A stretch of DNA of 15,036 nucleotides, taken from positions 1 through 15,036 of the forward strand of contig CAJBPJ010000238.1 in the NCBI GenBank assembly GCA_903957465.1, in the 5' to 3' direction. The notes below the pieces were generated by a model, which saw nothing but the letters and a program-made list of their open reading frames with translations, had not been told where the DNA came from and did not search any database. The position numbers were made by a program, and so were the translations under genes. This document shows, in pieces, positions 1 to 6,356 of the stretch (the stretch's first letter is position 1; each line of letters opens with the position of its first letter). The DNA is from an uncultured Opitutia bacterium. Lineage in GTDB: Bacteria > Verrucomicrobiota > Verrucomicrobiia > Opitutales > UBA953.

Positions 1-410
1 ATAGTATGGTCAGCAATACCGAGTGAATAATTGCCTGCGCCATCGAGGCGATTGGAGACACCGCGGAAGTCGCGAATCATCGGCAACGCAATCATTGTCA
101 GACGTGCAAGGAAGTCCCACATGCGATCGCCACGAAGGGTGACAATGCAACCGAGAGGCATATCTTGGCGTACCTTAAAGCTCGCGACGCTCTTACGTGC
201 GTGCGTGATCACAGGCTTTTGGCCAGTGAGCTTGGTGATCTCCTTAACGACTTCAGCGTTTTGCGCTTTCTCGGCCTCAGCCTTGAACGCGGAGTTGATC
301 GAAATCTTGGTGAGAGTTGGGACCTGGTGGACGTTGGAGTAGCCGCGGGTGCGACGAAGCTCGGGTACGACCTTCTCGAGGTAAACTTGTTTAAGGTAGG
401 GCTTGCCCAT
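1..410 (-). CDS. rplE: 50S ribosomal protein L5 (N-terminal 136 codons, cut by window edge)
   Basis: L5 binds 5S rRNA and lies in the central protuberance of the large subunit. The gene starts at the ATG at 410-408 and stays open to base 1, so the C-terminal part lies outside the window. The visible protein begins MGKPYLKQVYLEKVVPEL and carries the L5 signatures KLTGQKPVITHARKSVASFK and LRGDRMWDFLARL, followed by RDFRGVSNRLDGAGNYSLGI, all in the usual order. It lies 26 nt downstream of rplX, in the standard spc order rplN-rplX-rplE. The 20 nt before the ATG are pyrimidine-rich and hold no Shine-Dalgarno motif. The identification is very secure; only the 3' end is missing. Confidence 0.97.
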   Translation of the reverse strand, partial: MGKPYLKQVYLEKVVPELRRTRGYSNVHQVPTLTKISINSAFKAEAEKAQNAEVVKEITKLTGQKPVITHARKSVASFKVRQDMPLGCIVTLRGDRMWDFLARLTMIALPMIRDFRGVSNRLDGAGNYSLGIADHT

Positions 411-436
411 GGGCGTGTGTAGGAGAGTGGGTTAGT

Positions 437-712
437 TTATTTAGCGGCTTTTTTGGCAGCAGGACGCTTGGCGACACGTGCATCCCAGAGAGACGCAAGC
501 ATGACGTTGGAGCGATGAATAGGTGCAGCTTTTTCAGTGATGCCGCCTTGGCCATCTTCGGTGCGCTTAAGGTGGCGCTTAACCATATTGATGCCATCGA
601 GCGTCACGCGCTCGTCAGGGCGATCGTAACGTACGACTTTGGCACGTTTGCCCTTGTGGGCTCCGGTGATGACGACGACTTCGTCGCCTTGCTTGATATC
701 AGTCTTGGCCAT
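437..712 (-). CDS. rplX: 50S ribosomal protein L24
   Basis: L24 is an early assembly protein of the 50S subunit that binds 23S rRNA near the exit tunnel. The 91-residue product has the KOW motif near its N-terminus (IKQGDEVVVITGAHKGKRAKV, residues 6-26). The L24 hallmarks NMVKRHLK and GGITEKAAPIHRSNVML follow, and the tail is lysine/alanine-rich. Length is within the normal bacterial range. It lies 5 nt after rplN and 26 nt before rplE, so it is co-transcribed with both. A GAGG lies 13 nt before the ATG, inside the end of rplN, which is too far for a normal ribosome binding site. Confidence 0.97.
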   Translation of the reverse strand: MAKTDIKQGDEVVVITGAHKGKRAKVVRYDRPDERVTLDGINMVKRHLKRTEDGQGGITEKAAPIHRSNVMLASLWDARVAKRPAAKKAAK

Positions 713-717
713 GGCGT

Positions 718-1083
718 TCAGAGAACCTCGGGAGCGAGGGAAATGATTTTCATGAAGTTTTTGCTGCGAAGCTCACGGGCAACAGGCCCGAAGATACGCG
801 TTCCGCGAGGGTTGCCATTATCATCGAGCAACACGACGGCGTTTGAATCGAAACGAAGGTAACTTCCGTCAGCACGACGGATAGGGAACTTGGTTCGCAC
901 GATCACTGCACGGGAAACAGAGCCCTTCTTGACGGTCGCGTCGGGTGTGGAATCCTTGACAGCGCAAACGATAATGTCGCCAACGGCGGCAGTATCGGTG
1001 AGCTGGCCGAGGCGGCGGATCATGGCCACCGTCTTCGCGCCGGTATTATCGGCGACGTCGAGGCGGGTAAGCATCTGAATCAT
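718..1083 (-). CDS. rplN: 50S ribosomal protein L14
   Basis: L14 sits at the subunit interface and forms inter-subunit bridges with 16S rRNA. The 121-residue product begins MIQMLTRLDVADNTGAK, the canonical L14 start. It contains VGDIIVCAVKDSTPDATVKKG, RADGSYLRFDSNAVVLLDD and GTRIFGPVARELR, and ends in ISLAPEVL as most bacterial L14 proteins do. Its length matches the family (about 122). It follows rpsQ after 34 nt and precedes rplX by 5 nt. The upstream sequence has only a weak purine patch (AAAGAGA). Nothing in the protein departs from the family. Confidence 0.98.
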   Translation of the reverse strand: MIQMLTRLDVADNTGAKTVAMIRRLGQLTDTAAVGDIIVCAVKDSTPDATVKKGSVSRAVIVRTKFPIRRADGSYLRFDSNAVVLLDDNGNPRGTRIFGPVARELRSKNFMKIISLAPEVL

Positions 1084-1117
1084 GGCAGTATCTCTTTAGA
1101 GTGTTTGAGGGTGAAAA

Positions 1118-1405
1118 TTACTCGGCCTGGCCAAGAGCGATCTTGGCAGTTTCGATAATACGAACGACGCGCCAGCGCTTCATCTTGGAAAGCGGGCGTG
1201 TTTGGGTGACCTCGACTTTATCGCCGACCTTACAGGCATTGGCTTCGTCGTGGGCGTGAAGAATGGTACGGCGCTTCACTTCTTTACCATACAAAGGGTG
1301 AGGAACCTTATAGAGGTAAGCGACCTTGACCGTCTTGTCTCCCGAGCGGGAGGTGACGAGGCCTTGCAGCGTCTTACGTTGAGTGCGTGATTCGGAATCG
1401 GACAT
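1118..1405 (-). CDS. rpsQ: 30S ribosomal protein S17
   Basis: S17 is a primary 16S rRNA binding protein with an OB fold, needed for early 30S assembly. The 95-residue product has the family core: RKTLQGLVTSRSGDKTVKV, then HPLYGKEVKRR, then HAHDEANACKVGDKVEV, then TRPLSKMKRWRVVRI. It is a few residues longer than the E. coli protein because of a short C-terminal tail (ETAKIALGQAE). It lies 11 nt after rpmC and 34 nt before rplN, which is the standard order. No Shine-Dalgarno motif lies close to the start; the sequence directly before the ATG is C/T-rich. Confidence 0.97.
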   Translation of the reverse strand: MSDSESRTQRKTLQGLVTSRSGDKTVKVAYLYKVPHPLYGKEVKRRTILHAHDEANACKVGDKVEVTQTRPLSKMKRWRVVRIIETAKIALGQAE

Positions 1406-1416
1406 CGGGAAAGGGC

Positions 1417-1638
1417 TTAAGCCTTAGTGGTTTTTTGGGTGAGGAGGGTCTTGCAGCGTGCAATTTCCCGGCGGAGCTTACGAATGCGGGCAGGGTTCTC
1501 GACGGAACCTGCAGCCTTGCGAAGGCGAAGTTGTAGGAGTTCATCGCTGTTTTCGCGGACGCGCTTCTCCAACTCGGTGTTGGCGAGAGGGCGCAATGCG
1601 TCAGCTGCGGAGGACTTACCTGGAGTGAACTTTGACAT
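1417..1638 (-). CDS. rpmC: 50S ribosomal protein L29
   Basis: L29 lies at the exit of the peptide tunnel and contributes to the docking site for trigger factor and SRP. The 73-residue product is all-helical in pattern. It carries the L29 signature ELLQLRLRKAAGSVENPARI followed by RKLRREIARCKTLL. Compared with common L29 proteins it has about ten extra N-terminal residues (MSKFTPGKSS). A later start is not obvious because no further Met occurs in the conserved part. It lies between rplP (39 nt) and rpsQ (11 nt). No Shine-Dalgarno motif precedes the ATG. Confidence 0.95.
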   Translation of the reverse strand: MSKFTPGKSSAADALRPLANTELEKRVRENSDELLQLRLRKAAGSVENPARIRKLRREIARCKTLLTQKTTKA

Positions 1639-1677
1639 GGAAAAGGGTCGGTTTATGAGGGGGGGATACCCGAGGCA

Positions 1678-2106
1678 TCAATACTTTTCGAGTTCTTCGC
1701 GGGCAACGAAGCGGCTACGGACTTGTAGTTTAGTATCGGCAAGGCGCATAGCCTCACGAGCGACAGCGAGCGGTACGCCTGCCACTTCAAACATCATCGT
1801 GCCGGGCTTAATGACCGCGACATAGTACTCTACCCCACCCTTACCAGAACCCATGCGTACTTCTGCTGGTTTCTTGGTTACCGGACGGTGAGGGAAGACG
1901 CGCATCCAGAGTTTTCCTTTACGCTTGAGGGCGCGGGAAATGGCGACGCGAGCCGCTTCGATCTGGTTTGCAGGAATACGACCGCGATCCAGGGACTGGA
2001 TGCCGAAGTCGCCAAAGGCGAGAGTGTTGCACGAGGTCGCATTGCCTTTGACCTTGCCCTTGCGGAATTTACGCCAGGCGGTGCGGGATGGTTGAAGATT
2101 AGCCAT
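1678..2106 (-). CDS. rplP: 50S ribosomal protein L16
   Basis: L16 organises the A-site region of the 50S subunit and is a late assembly protein. The 142-residue product starts MANLQPSRTAWRKFRKGKVKG. It contains FGDFGIQSLDRGRIPANQIE, KLWMRVFPHRPVTKKPAEVR and MGSGKGGVEYYVAVIKPG, followed by GVPLAVAREAMRLADTKL, all standard L16 blocks. The arginine in AEVRMG aligns with the E. coli Arg that YcfD hydroxylates; whether this organism modifies it cannot be seen. The order rpsC-rplP-rpmC is canonical. The start is preceded by a C-rich tract with no Shine-Dalgarno motif. Confidence 0.97.
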   Translation of the reverse strand: MANLQPSRTAWRKFRKGKVKGNATSCNTLAFGDFGIQSLDRGRIPANQIEAARVAISRALKRKGKLWMRVFPHRPVTKKPAEVRMGSGKGGVEYYVAVIKPGTMMFEVAGVPLAVAREAMRLADTKLQVRSRFVAREELEKY

Positions 2107-2130
2107 GAGGGGCGGGGAAATGAATGTGGA

Positions 2131-2769
2131 TTAGAATTCGGAGTCCTTAGCGCAAATCCAGCACTTGATGCCGAGCTTGCCATAAAGGGTACGTGCTTCT
2201 GCGAAACCGTAATCGATGTTTTCGCGAAGGGTGTGAAGGGGAACGCGGCCAACACGTGCGGATTCCACGCGGGCAATTTCAGCGCCGCCAAGACGGCCAC
2301 CGAGACGGAGACGGATACCATCCGCACCGGCTGCCATGGTTGACTGAATAACTTTCTTCATGGCACGACGGAAGGAGATGCGGCGCTCAAGTTGTAGAGC
2401 GACGTTCTCAGCGACAAGCTGTGCAACGAGATCAGGACGGCGAACTTCATTCACCTCGAGAGTAATGTCGGCTTCTTTACGGCCGGCGACTTCCGCAATT
2501 TCTACGCGGAGGTTTTTGAGTTCGTCGCCCTTGCGGCCAATGACAACACCTGGGCGCGCGGTCCAAATACGGACGCGAACTTTCGAGCCAGCACGCTCAA
2601 TAAAGATGCGAGGCACGGAAGCTTGGCGGAGCTTCTCTTTGAGGAATTCACGGATCCGATAGTCTTCAAGCAAGAGACCTGCAAAGGTGCGCTTGTTAGC
2701 GTACCAGCGAGACTCCCAGTTGCGACGAACTGCGAGACGGAAACCGATTGGATTTACTTTCTGGCCCAT
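2131..2769 (-). CDS. rpsC: 30S ribosomal protein S3
   Basis: S3 lines the mRNA entry channel and contributes to the ribosomal helicase activity. The 212-residue product starts MGQKVNPIGFRLAVRRNWES. It has a KH domain whose GxxG loop is visible as VIGRKGDE (about residues 77-83). The C-terminal domain follows with RRISFRRAMKKVIQ, GADGIRLRLGGRLGGAEIAR and LRENIDYGFAEARTLYGKLG. The C-terminus ends early at WICAKDSEF, lacking the long basic tail seen in many bacteria, but 210-220 residues is within the normal range. It is 15 nt downstream of rplV and 24 nt upstream of rplP. Confidence 0.98.
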   Translation of the reverse strand: MGQKVNPIGFRLAVRRNWESRWYANKRTFAGLLLEDYRIREFLKEKLRQASVPRIFIERAGSKVRVRIWTARPGVVIGRKGDELKNLRVEIAEVAGRKEADITLEVNEVRRPDLVAQLVAENVALQLERRISFRRAMKKVIQSTMAAGADGIRLRLGGRLGGAEIARVESARVGRVPLHTLRENIDYGFAEARTLYGKLGIKCWICAKDSEF

Positions 2770-2784
2770 GGGTAAAGTGAGAGA

Positions 2785-3120
2785 TTACTTGTTAGCAGCG
2801 AGGACCACTTTGACGTGGCTCATCGAGCGGTGAATAGGGTGAGCGGAACCACGTGCAGCAGGACGTGAGCGTTTAATCACAGGACCTTGATTCACCGTCG
2901 CGGAAGCGACAATCAAAGTGGCTGAACTTAAGTTGTGGTTGTTCTCGGCATTGGCGATGGCGCTTGCCAACGTCTTTGCAATAATCCGCGCAGACTTGCG
3001 TGGAATAAAACGGAGAAGCTGCAGGGCTTCTTCAGCTCCGAGTCCTTGAATTTGGCGCGCAACGTCGCGGACCTTCTGAGGGGACATCCGGGCGTAACGG
3101 GTAGTGGCGTGAACGTTCAT
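2785..3120 (-). CDS. rplV: 50S ribosomal protein L22
   Basis: L22 has a globular part on the 50S surface and a beta-hairpin that lines the peptide exit tunnel. The 111-residue product has the expected blocks RYARMSPQKVRDVARQIQG, IIAKTLASAIANAENNHNLS and VNQGPVIKRSRPAARGSAHP, then IHRSMSHVKVVL. The hairpin region is less arginine-rich than in E. coli (AARGSAHPIHR). It normally follows rpsS directly; here a 111-codon reading frame for an exported protein sits between them, ending 18 nt before this ATG. Only a weak A-rich purine patch lies upstream. Confidence 0.97.
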   Translation of the reverse strand: MNVHATTRYARMSPQKVRDVARQIQGLGAEEALQLLRFIPRKSARIIAKTLASAIANAENNHNLSSATLIVASATVNQGPVIKRSRPAARGSAHPIHRSMSHVKVVLAANK

Positions 3121-3138
3121 GTGATAACGATTTTCTTG

Positions 3139-3474
3139 TTAGATGCGGGAGTTGGCACGGGCTTCGACCTGATCGCCCGAAAGAATTTCGGCGGATGGTG
3201 CGAGAGAAAGTACAAGTGCGATGGCGCGTTCAGTATCAGCTTCAACGATGATAACTTGAGCGACAGGTTCGGTTGAGCGAGTGACCGCACAAACCATACC
3301 TGGACGCAAACCTGACGCATAACCGCCTTGAACTTTAACGAGGTCGGACTCACGTCCGGCCACGACTGATGCAACCGATGCGCGTCCTCGAGATCCCGCA
3401 GAACCAAGCGCGAGCTCTCCTGCACCGAGAACGGTGAAGAGACTAGCAGCAAGGACTGTGGGAAGAAGGCGCAT
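3139..3474 (-). CDS. Small exported protein of unknown family inserted between rpsS and rplV
   Basis: I do not recognise this 111-residue protein. The first 24 or so residues look like a Sec signal peptide: MR, a hydrophobic stretch LLPTVLAASLFTVLGAG, then small residues. The mature part has a beta-strand pattern: SDLVKVQGGYASGLRPGMVC, then PVAQVIIVEADTERAIALVL, ending with ILSGDQVEA. The run 'V.V..G...GLRPGM', then 'A.V.IVE....RAIA', then 'GD.V' resembles small beta-barrel repeats found in envelope proteins (for example the FlgT C-terminal type), but that is a pattern impression only. The ATG overlaps the rpsS stop by one base (TAATG), and AGAAGG lies about 10 nt upstream inside rpsS, so translation is probably coupled. 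Rare codons and base use do not differ visibly from the neighbours. An exported protein inside this highly conserved cluster is unusual. Confidence 0.8.
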   Translation of the reverse strand: MRLLPTVLAASLFTVLGAGELALGSAGSRGRASVASVVAGRESDLVKVQGGYASGLRPGMVCAVTRSTEPVAQVIIVEADTERAIALVLSLAPSAEILSGDQVEARANSRI

Positions 3475-3752
3475 TAAGCTTCGACCTTCTTGGAAGGTTG
3501 GGTGTGTTGCTTGAAGGTTCGAGTCGGTGCGAATTCGCCCAACTTGTGGCCAACCATATTCTCAGTGATGTACACTGGGATGAAGGTTTTGCCGTTATGA
3601 ACTTCGAGATTAACGCCAATGAAAACAGGGGTAACTGTCGAACGGCGCGACCAGGTCTTGATCGGCTTGCGGTTACCAGCCTTCTGGGCGACCTCGACTT
3701 TAGTCATCAAGGACGGATCAACGAAGAATCCTTTTTTGCGGGAGCGTGACAT
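3474..3752 (-). CDS. rpsS: 30S ribosomal protein S19
   Basis: S19 binds the 16S 3' domain with S13 in the head of the small subunit. The 92-residue product starts MSRSRKKGFFVDPSLMTKV. It contains IKTWSRRSTVTPVFIGVNLE, VHNGKTFIPVYITENMVGHK and LGEFAPTRTFKQH, matching the family throughout. Length is normal (about 92). It lies 19 nt after rplB. Its stop codon shares one base with the ATG of the next, unrecognised exported ORF, an arrangement not expected here because rplV normally comes next. No Shine-Dalgarno motif precedes its own start. Confidence 0.98.
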   Translation of the reverse strand: MSRSRKKGFFVDPSLMTKVEVAQKAGNRKPIKTWSRRSTVTPVFIGVNLEVHNGKTFIPVYITENMVGHKLGEFAPTRTFKQHTQPSKKVEA

Positions 3753-3771
3753 CGTAGAGTATCAGTTAAGG

Positions 3772-4632
3772 TTAGGCCTTCTTCGTCTTCCGGCCATTAC
3801 GGCGGATGATGATTTGGGAGTTAGAAATCTTGGACTTCTCGCGAGTAGGGAAATGCTTCGCGAGCTGACCCCAAGGTGACTCAGGGTGCTGACGACCACC
3901 GCCGCCCTTGGACTTGCCTTGTCCACCACCGTTAGGGTGATCGACAGGATTCATCGCCATACCACGAACACGTGGACGGCGACCCTTCCAGCGATTACGA
4001 CCAGCCTTACCGAGCGAACGGTTGTGGTGTTCGATGTTGCCGACGATGCCAACCGTGGCACGACAATCAGCATTCAAGTAGCGCTGCTCTCCGGAAGGCA
4101 TGCGCAAGATCGCACGGTCGCCTTCGAGACCCAGAAGCTGGGCATAAGCACCGGCACCGCGAGCGAGCTGACCGCCCTTACCAGGCTGCATCTCGATCGA
4201 GTGAATAAAGGTTGCGGGAGCAATCAGGCGAAGTGGCAGCGACATGCCCGGAGCAAATTTCTCCTGAGCGGTGTTCGTGCTGATGACACTGTCACCAACT
4301 TTAAGACCATTTGGCGCAAGAATGTAAGCGTGCTCGCCATCGCTGTAGCGAAGCAGGGCAATGTAGGACGTACGGTTAGGATCGTACTCAAGGCGCAAGA
4401 CCGTTGCGACGACGTCGATACGGTCACGACGGAAGTCGATCTTACGGAAGAGACGCTTGTGGCCTCCGCCGCGACGACGCGACGTGATGCGTCCGTAGCA
4501 GTTACGACCTTTCGCACGATGGACACTCTCGACGAGTGCCTTCTCAGGGCGACCGGTGTGAATCCCTTCTCCGCGATTCCGAACGAGGAAGCGCTGACCA
4601 GGGGTGATAGGGCGTGTAGTAATGATAGCCAT
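3772..4632 (-). CDS. rplB: 50S ribosomal protein L2
   Basis: L2 is a core 23S rRNA binding protein required for subunit association and peptidyl-transferase activity. The 286-residue product has all main blocks: NCYGRITSRRRGGGHKRLFR, LEYDPNRTSYIALLRYSDGE, MQPGKGGQLARGAGAYAQLL, ADCRATVGIVGNIEHHN and RVRGMAMNPVDHPNGGGQGK. The histidine that matches E. coli His229 is retained (His232 here, in VDHP). The next conserved histidine (DHPH in E. coli) is Asn234, and the following GEGR is GQGK. A glycine-rich segment (SKGGGGRQHPESPWG) follows. The protein is about 13 residues longer than E. coli L2. It lies between rplW (8 nt) and rpsS (19 nt). Confidence 0.98.
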   Translation of the reverse strand: MAIITTRPITPGQRFLVRNRGEGIHTGRPEKALVESVHRAKGRNCYGRITSRRRGGGHKRLFRKIDFRRDRIDVVATVLRLEYDPNRTSYIALLRYSDGEHAYILAPNGLKVGDSVISTNTAQEKFAPGMSLPLRLIAPATFIHSIEMQPGKGGQLARGAGAYAQLLGLEGDRAILRMPSGEQRYLNADCRATVGIVGNIEHHNRSLGKAGRNRWKGRRPRVRGMAMNPVDHPNGGGQGKSKGGGGRQHPESPWGQLAKHFPTREKSKISNSQIIIRRNGRKTKKA

Positions 4633-4640
4633 GGTGGCAA

Positions 4641-4928
4641 TCAGGCGAAGGAGATGACGTCGCCCTTCTTCAGGGTGACGATGGCACGGTGTTGTTCGGT
4701 CTCGCGATAAACGCTGCCGCCCGAGAGGCGACTGCGACGGACCTTACCTTTACGAATAAGGATGTTAACCTTTTCGACGGAAACTTTGAAAGTGGCTTCG
4801 ATGGCTGTCTTCACTTGAGCACGATCTGCACCGGGCTTGATTTCAAAGACATACTTACCAAGGACAGCGAGGCCAGTGGCCTTCTCTGTGAGCACGGGAC
4901 GTGCGATGACTTGGGGGGCGGGCTTCAT
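4641..4928 (-). CDS. rplW: 50S ribosomal protein L23
   Basis: L23 lies beside the tunnel exit and is the main docking point for trigger factor and SRP. The 95-residue product shows the L23 pattern: VIARPVLTEKATGLAVLGKY, then VFEIKPGADRAQVKTAIEAT, then FKVSVEKVNILIRKGKVRR, ending HRAIVTLKKGDVISF. Length is normal (95-100). It lies 8 nt after rplD and 8 nt before rplB, in canonical order. No Shine-Dalgarno motif is visible in the AT-rich sequence before the start. Confidence 0.97.
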   Translation of the reverse strand: MKPAPQVIARPVLTEKATGLAVLGKYVFEIKPGADRAQVKTAIEATFKVSVEKVNILIRKGKVRRSRLSGGSVYRETEQHRAIVTLKKGDVISFA

Positions 4929-4936
4929 GACGTTAA

Positions 4937-5563
4937 TTAGTTAGTGGCACGAGCGATAACCTGCAGAAGAGCCTGCTCGGTAATCACAACCTGACCGTGG
5001 CGAACCAAGTCGAGGGCGTTGAGGTTAGTGGAATTCGAGAACTTTGCCCGGGCGATGTTGCGACTAGCTTTGCGGACAGGCTCAGACCAGCTTGCATCAA
5101 CGAGGAGAAGCTTACGGGCGGCAGGATTCACTTTATTGAGAATGCCGCTGAAGACTTTAGTCTTTGGCTTGGAAACTTCGAAACGCTCGATGACAGAAAG
5201 TCCACCCGCGGTAGCGAGATCGAAGAGAGCACGACCGAGCGCTTTGCGGCGCTGAGTGACAGGAATGTCCTTCGACCAATCGCGAGGGCGAGGACCGAAG
5301 ACCACGCCACCCTTGTAGAGTTGAGGAGCGCGCTTGTCACCGTGACGTGCACCACCGGAACCCTTTTGTGGGATAATTTTCTTACCAGAACCAGCGACTT
5401 CGCCGTAGTTCTTGGTCTTCGAGGTGCCTTGGCGGCGATTAGCTTGATAGCCAATGACTGCCTGCTTGAGCAATGCGACGTAAGTGTCGCCTTCGAAAGC
5501 AGGAATAGCGAACTCGCGCTCTCCAGCAGGAGAACCGTCGGCATTATGGAACTTGAGCTTCAT
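4937..5563 (-). CDS. rplD: 50S ribosomal protein L4
   Basis: L4 is an early assembly protein whose long loop reaches into the peptide tunnel. In E. coli it also represses the S10 operon. The 208-residue product has the extended loop at about residues 44-96, with KNYGEVAGSGKKIIPQKGSG, then GARHGDKRAPQLYKGGVVFG, then PRPRDW. The typical RRKALGRALFDLA helix and a C-terminal LDLVRHGQVVITEQAL block follow. Length fits the family (about 200-210). It lies 20 nt after rplC and 8 nt before rplW. Autogenous control is possible but cannot be shown from sequence alone. Confidence 0.97.
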   Translation of the reverse strand: MKLKFHNADGSPAGEREFAIPAFEGDTYVALLKQAVIGYQANRRQGTSKTKNYGEVAGSGKKIIPQKGSGGARHGDKRAPQLYKGGVVFGPRPRDWSKDIPVTQRRKALGRALFDLATAGGLSVIERFEVSKPKTKVFSGILNKVNPAARKLLLVDASWSEPVRKASRNIARAKFSNSTNLNALDLVRHGQVVITEQALLQVIARATN

Positions 5564-5583
5564 GTGCGTTTATTCTTTCGGGT

Positions 5584-6216
5584 TTATTTTGCCTTAACTG
5601 CGTGGCGGACGAGGATGATCTCGCCGTTGGCGCCAGGGAGGCTGCCCTTGATGAGAAGGAGATTTTTCTCCGCGAGAACTTGAACCACGCGAAGATTTTG
5701 CGAAGTGCGGCGAACGTTGCCCATGTGACCAGGCATGCGCTTTCCTTTGAAGACGTGTCCGGGTGTTTGGCGCATACCAATCGAACCCACGCGGCGGTGC
5801 ATCATGTGACCGTGCGTGTCAGGCTGACCGGACATATCGTGGCGCTTCATGACGCCTTGGAAGCCACGGCCCTTGACGGTACCAATGACATCGACCATTT
5901 GACCGGCTGTAAATTTCTCAACAGTGAGAACGTCACCAACCTTGAGACCCGTATCCTTTTCAAAACGGATTTCGCGAAGATGGGTGTGTGGCTCAACGTT
6001 AGCTTTCTTTAAGTGGCCAATCTCAGGATCCGAGAGACGGTGTGCCTTTTGAGGACCGAAAGCGATTTGCACTGCGTGGTAGCCATCCGAGTCTGGTGTC
6101 TTCACCTGAATGACTGGGCAAGGACCAGCTTGGACCACAGTGACAGGGACAAGGTTACTGTCCTTGTCATAGACTTGGGTCATACCGATTTTTTTACCGA
6201 TGAGTTGGAGTTTCAT
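5584..6216 (-). CDS. rplC: 50S ribosomal protein L3
   Basis: L3 is one of the first proteins to bind 23S rRNA, and its loop reaches the peptidyl-transferase centre. The 210-residue product starts MKLQLIGKKIGMTQVYDKDS and contains VKGRGFQGVMKRHDMSG, THGHMMHRRVGSIGMRQTPG and HVFKGKRMPGHMGNVRRT, followed by NLLLIKGSLPGANG. Gln150, which aligns with the glutamine methylated by PrmB in E. coli, is retained (GSIGMRQ). The gene is set apart from rpsJ by an unusually long gap of 140 nt, so it may begin its own transcription unit or sit behind a control leader. No Shine-Dalgarno motif precedes the ATG; an in-frame TAG lies two codons upstream. Confidence 0.98.
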   Translation of the reverse strand: MKLQLIGKKIGMTQVYDKDSNLVPVTVVQAGPCPVIQVKTPDSDGYHAVQIAFGPQKAHRLSDPEIGHLKKANVEPHTHLREIRFEKDTGLKVGDVLTVEKFTAGQMVDVIGTVKGRGFQGVMKRHDMSGQPDTHGHMMHRRVGSIGMRQTPGHVFKGKRMPGHMGNVRRTSQNLRVVQVLAEKNLLLIKGSLPGANGEIILVRHAVKAK

Positions 6217-6356
6217 GATCTAAGAGGCAGGTGGCGTGTAAGCGCCGTTGGCTTCGAGGCCTGCGTTAGCTTTGGATGTCCTTACGGAATCTGTAGCGGT
6301 GCGCGGGGCAGGAGTGCCTGCGTTAAGGGTTGTGTGTGGGTTTAGGGTTTAAAAAA
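6217..6356 (-). promoter_or_regulatory. 140-nt rpsJ-rplC intergenic region, candidate leader
   Basis: This is by far the longest gap inside the cluster; the others are 5-45 nt. On the transcribed strand it starts with six T residues right after the rpsJ stop, with no strong hairpin before them. It then holds two small perfect hairpins: GCAGG/CCTGC with a 4-nt loop (6308-6321) and GGCG/CGCC with a 6-nt loop (6233-6246), the second only 17 nt before rplC. The 10-mer GCCTGCGTTA (plus-strand reading) occurs twice, at 6259-6268 and 6316-6325. No convincing -10/-35 pair was found. A role as promoter or autogenous leader for rplC-rplD is an inference from position. Confidence 0.4.

Noticed and set aside
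2935..3276. Plus-strand frame over rplV and the unrecognised exported ORF, as an alternative gene for that locus
   Set aside because: It runs through half of rplV in antisense, while the minus-strand frame has a signal peptide, stop/start overlap with rpsS and a fitting position.
3886..4710. Open frame of 274 codons on the plus strand across rplB and rplW
   Set aside because: It is wholly antisense to two certain ribosomal protein genes and has no recognisable domain; long antisense frames are expected in biased coding sequence.
4997..5683. Open frame of 228 codons on the plus strand across rplD and rplC
   Set aside because: Antisense to certain genes, with no family resemblance and no separate start signal.
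6343..6355. Telomere-like AAACCCTAAACCC repeat on the minus strand
   Set aside because: Only two copies of the unit in a short AT/C-rich spacer; most simply chance.
6345..6356. Rho-independent terminator after rpsJ (T-run)
   Set aside because: Six T residues are present but I found no stable GC-rich stem directly before them.
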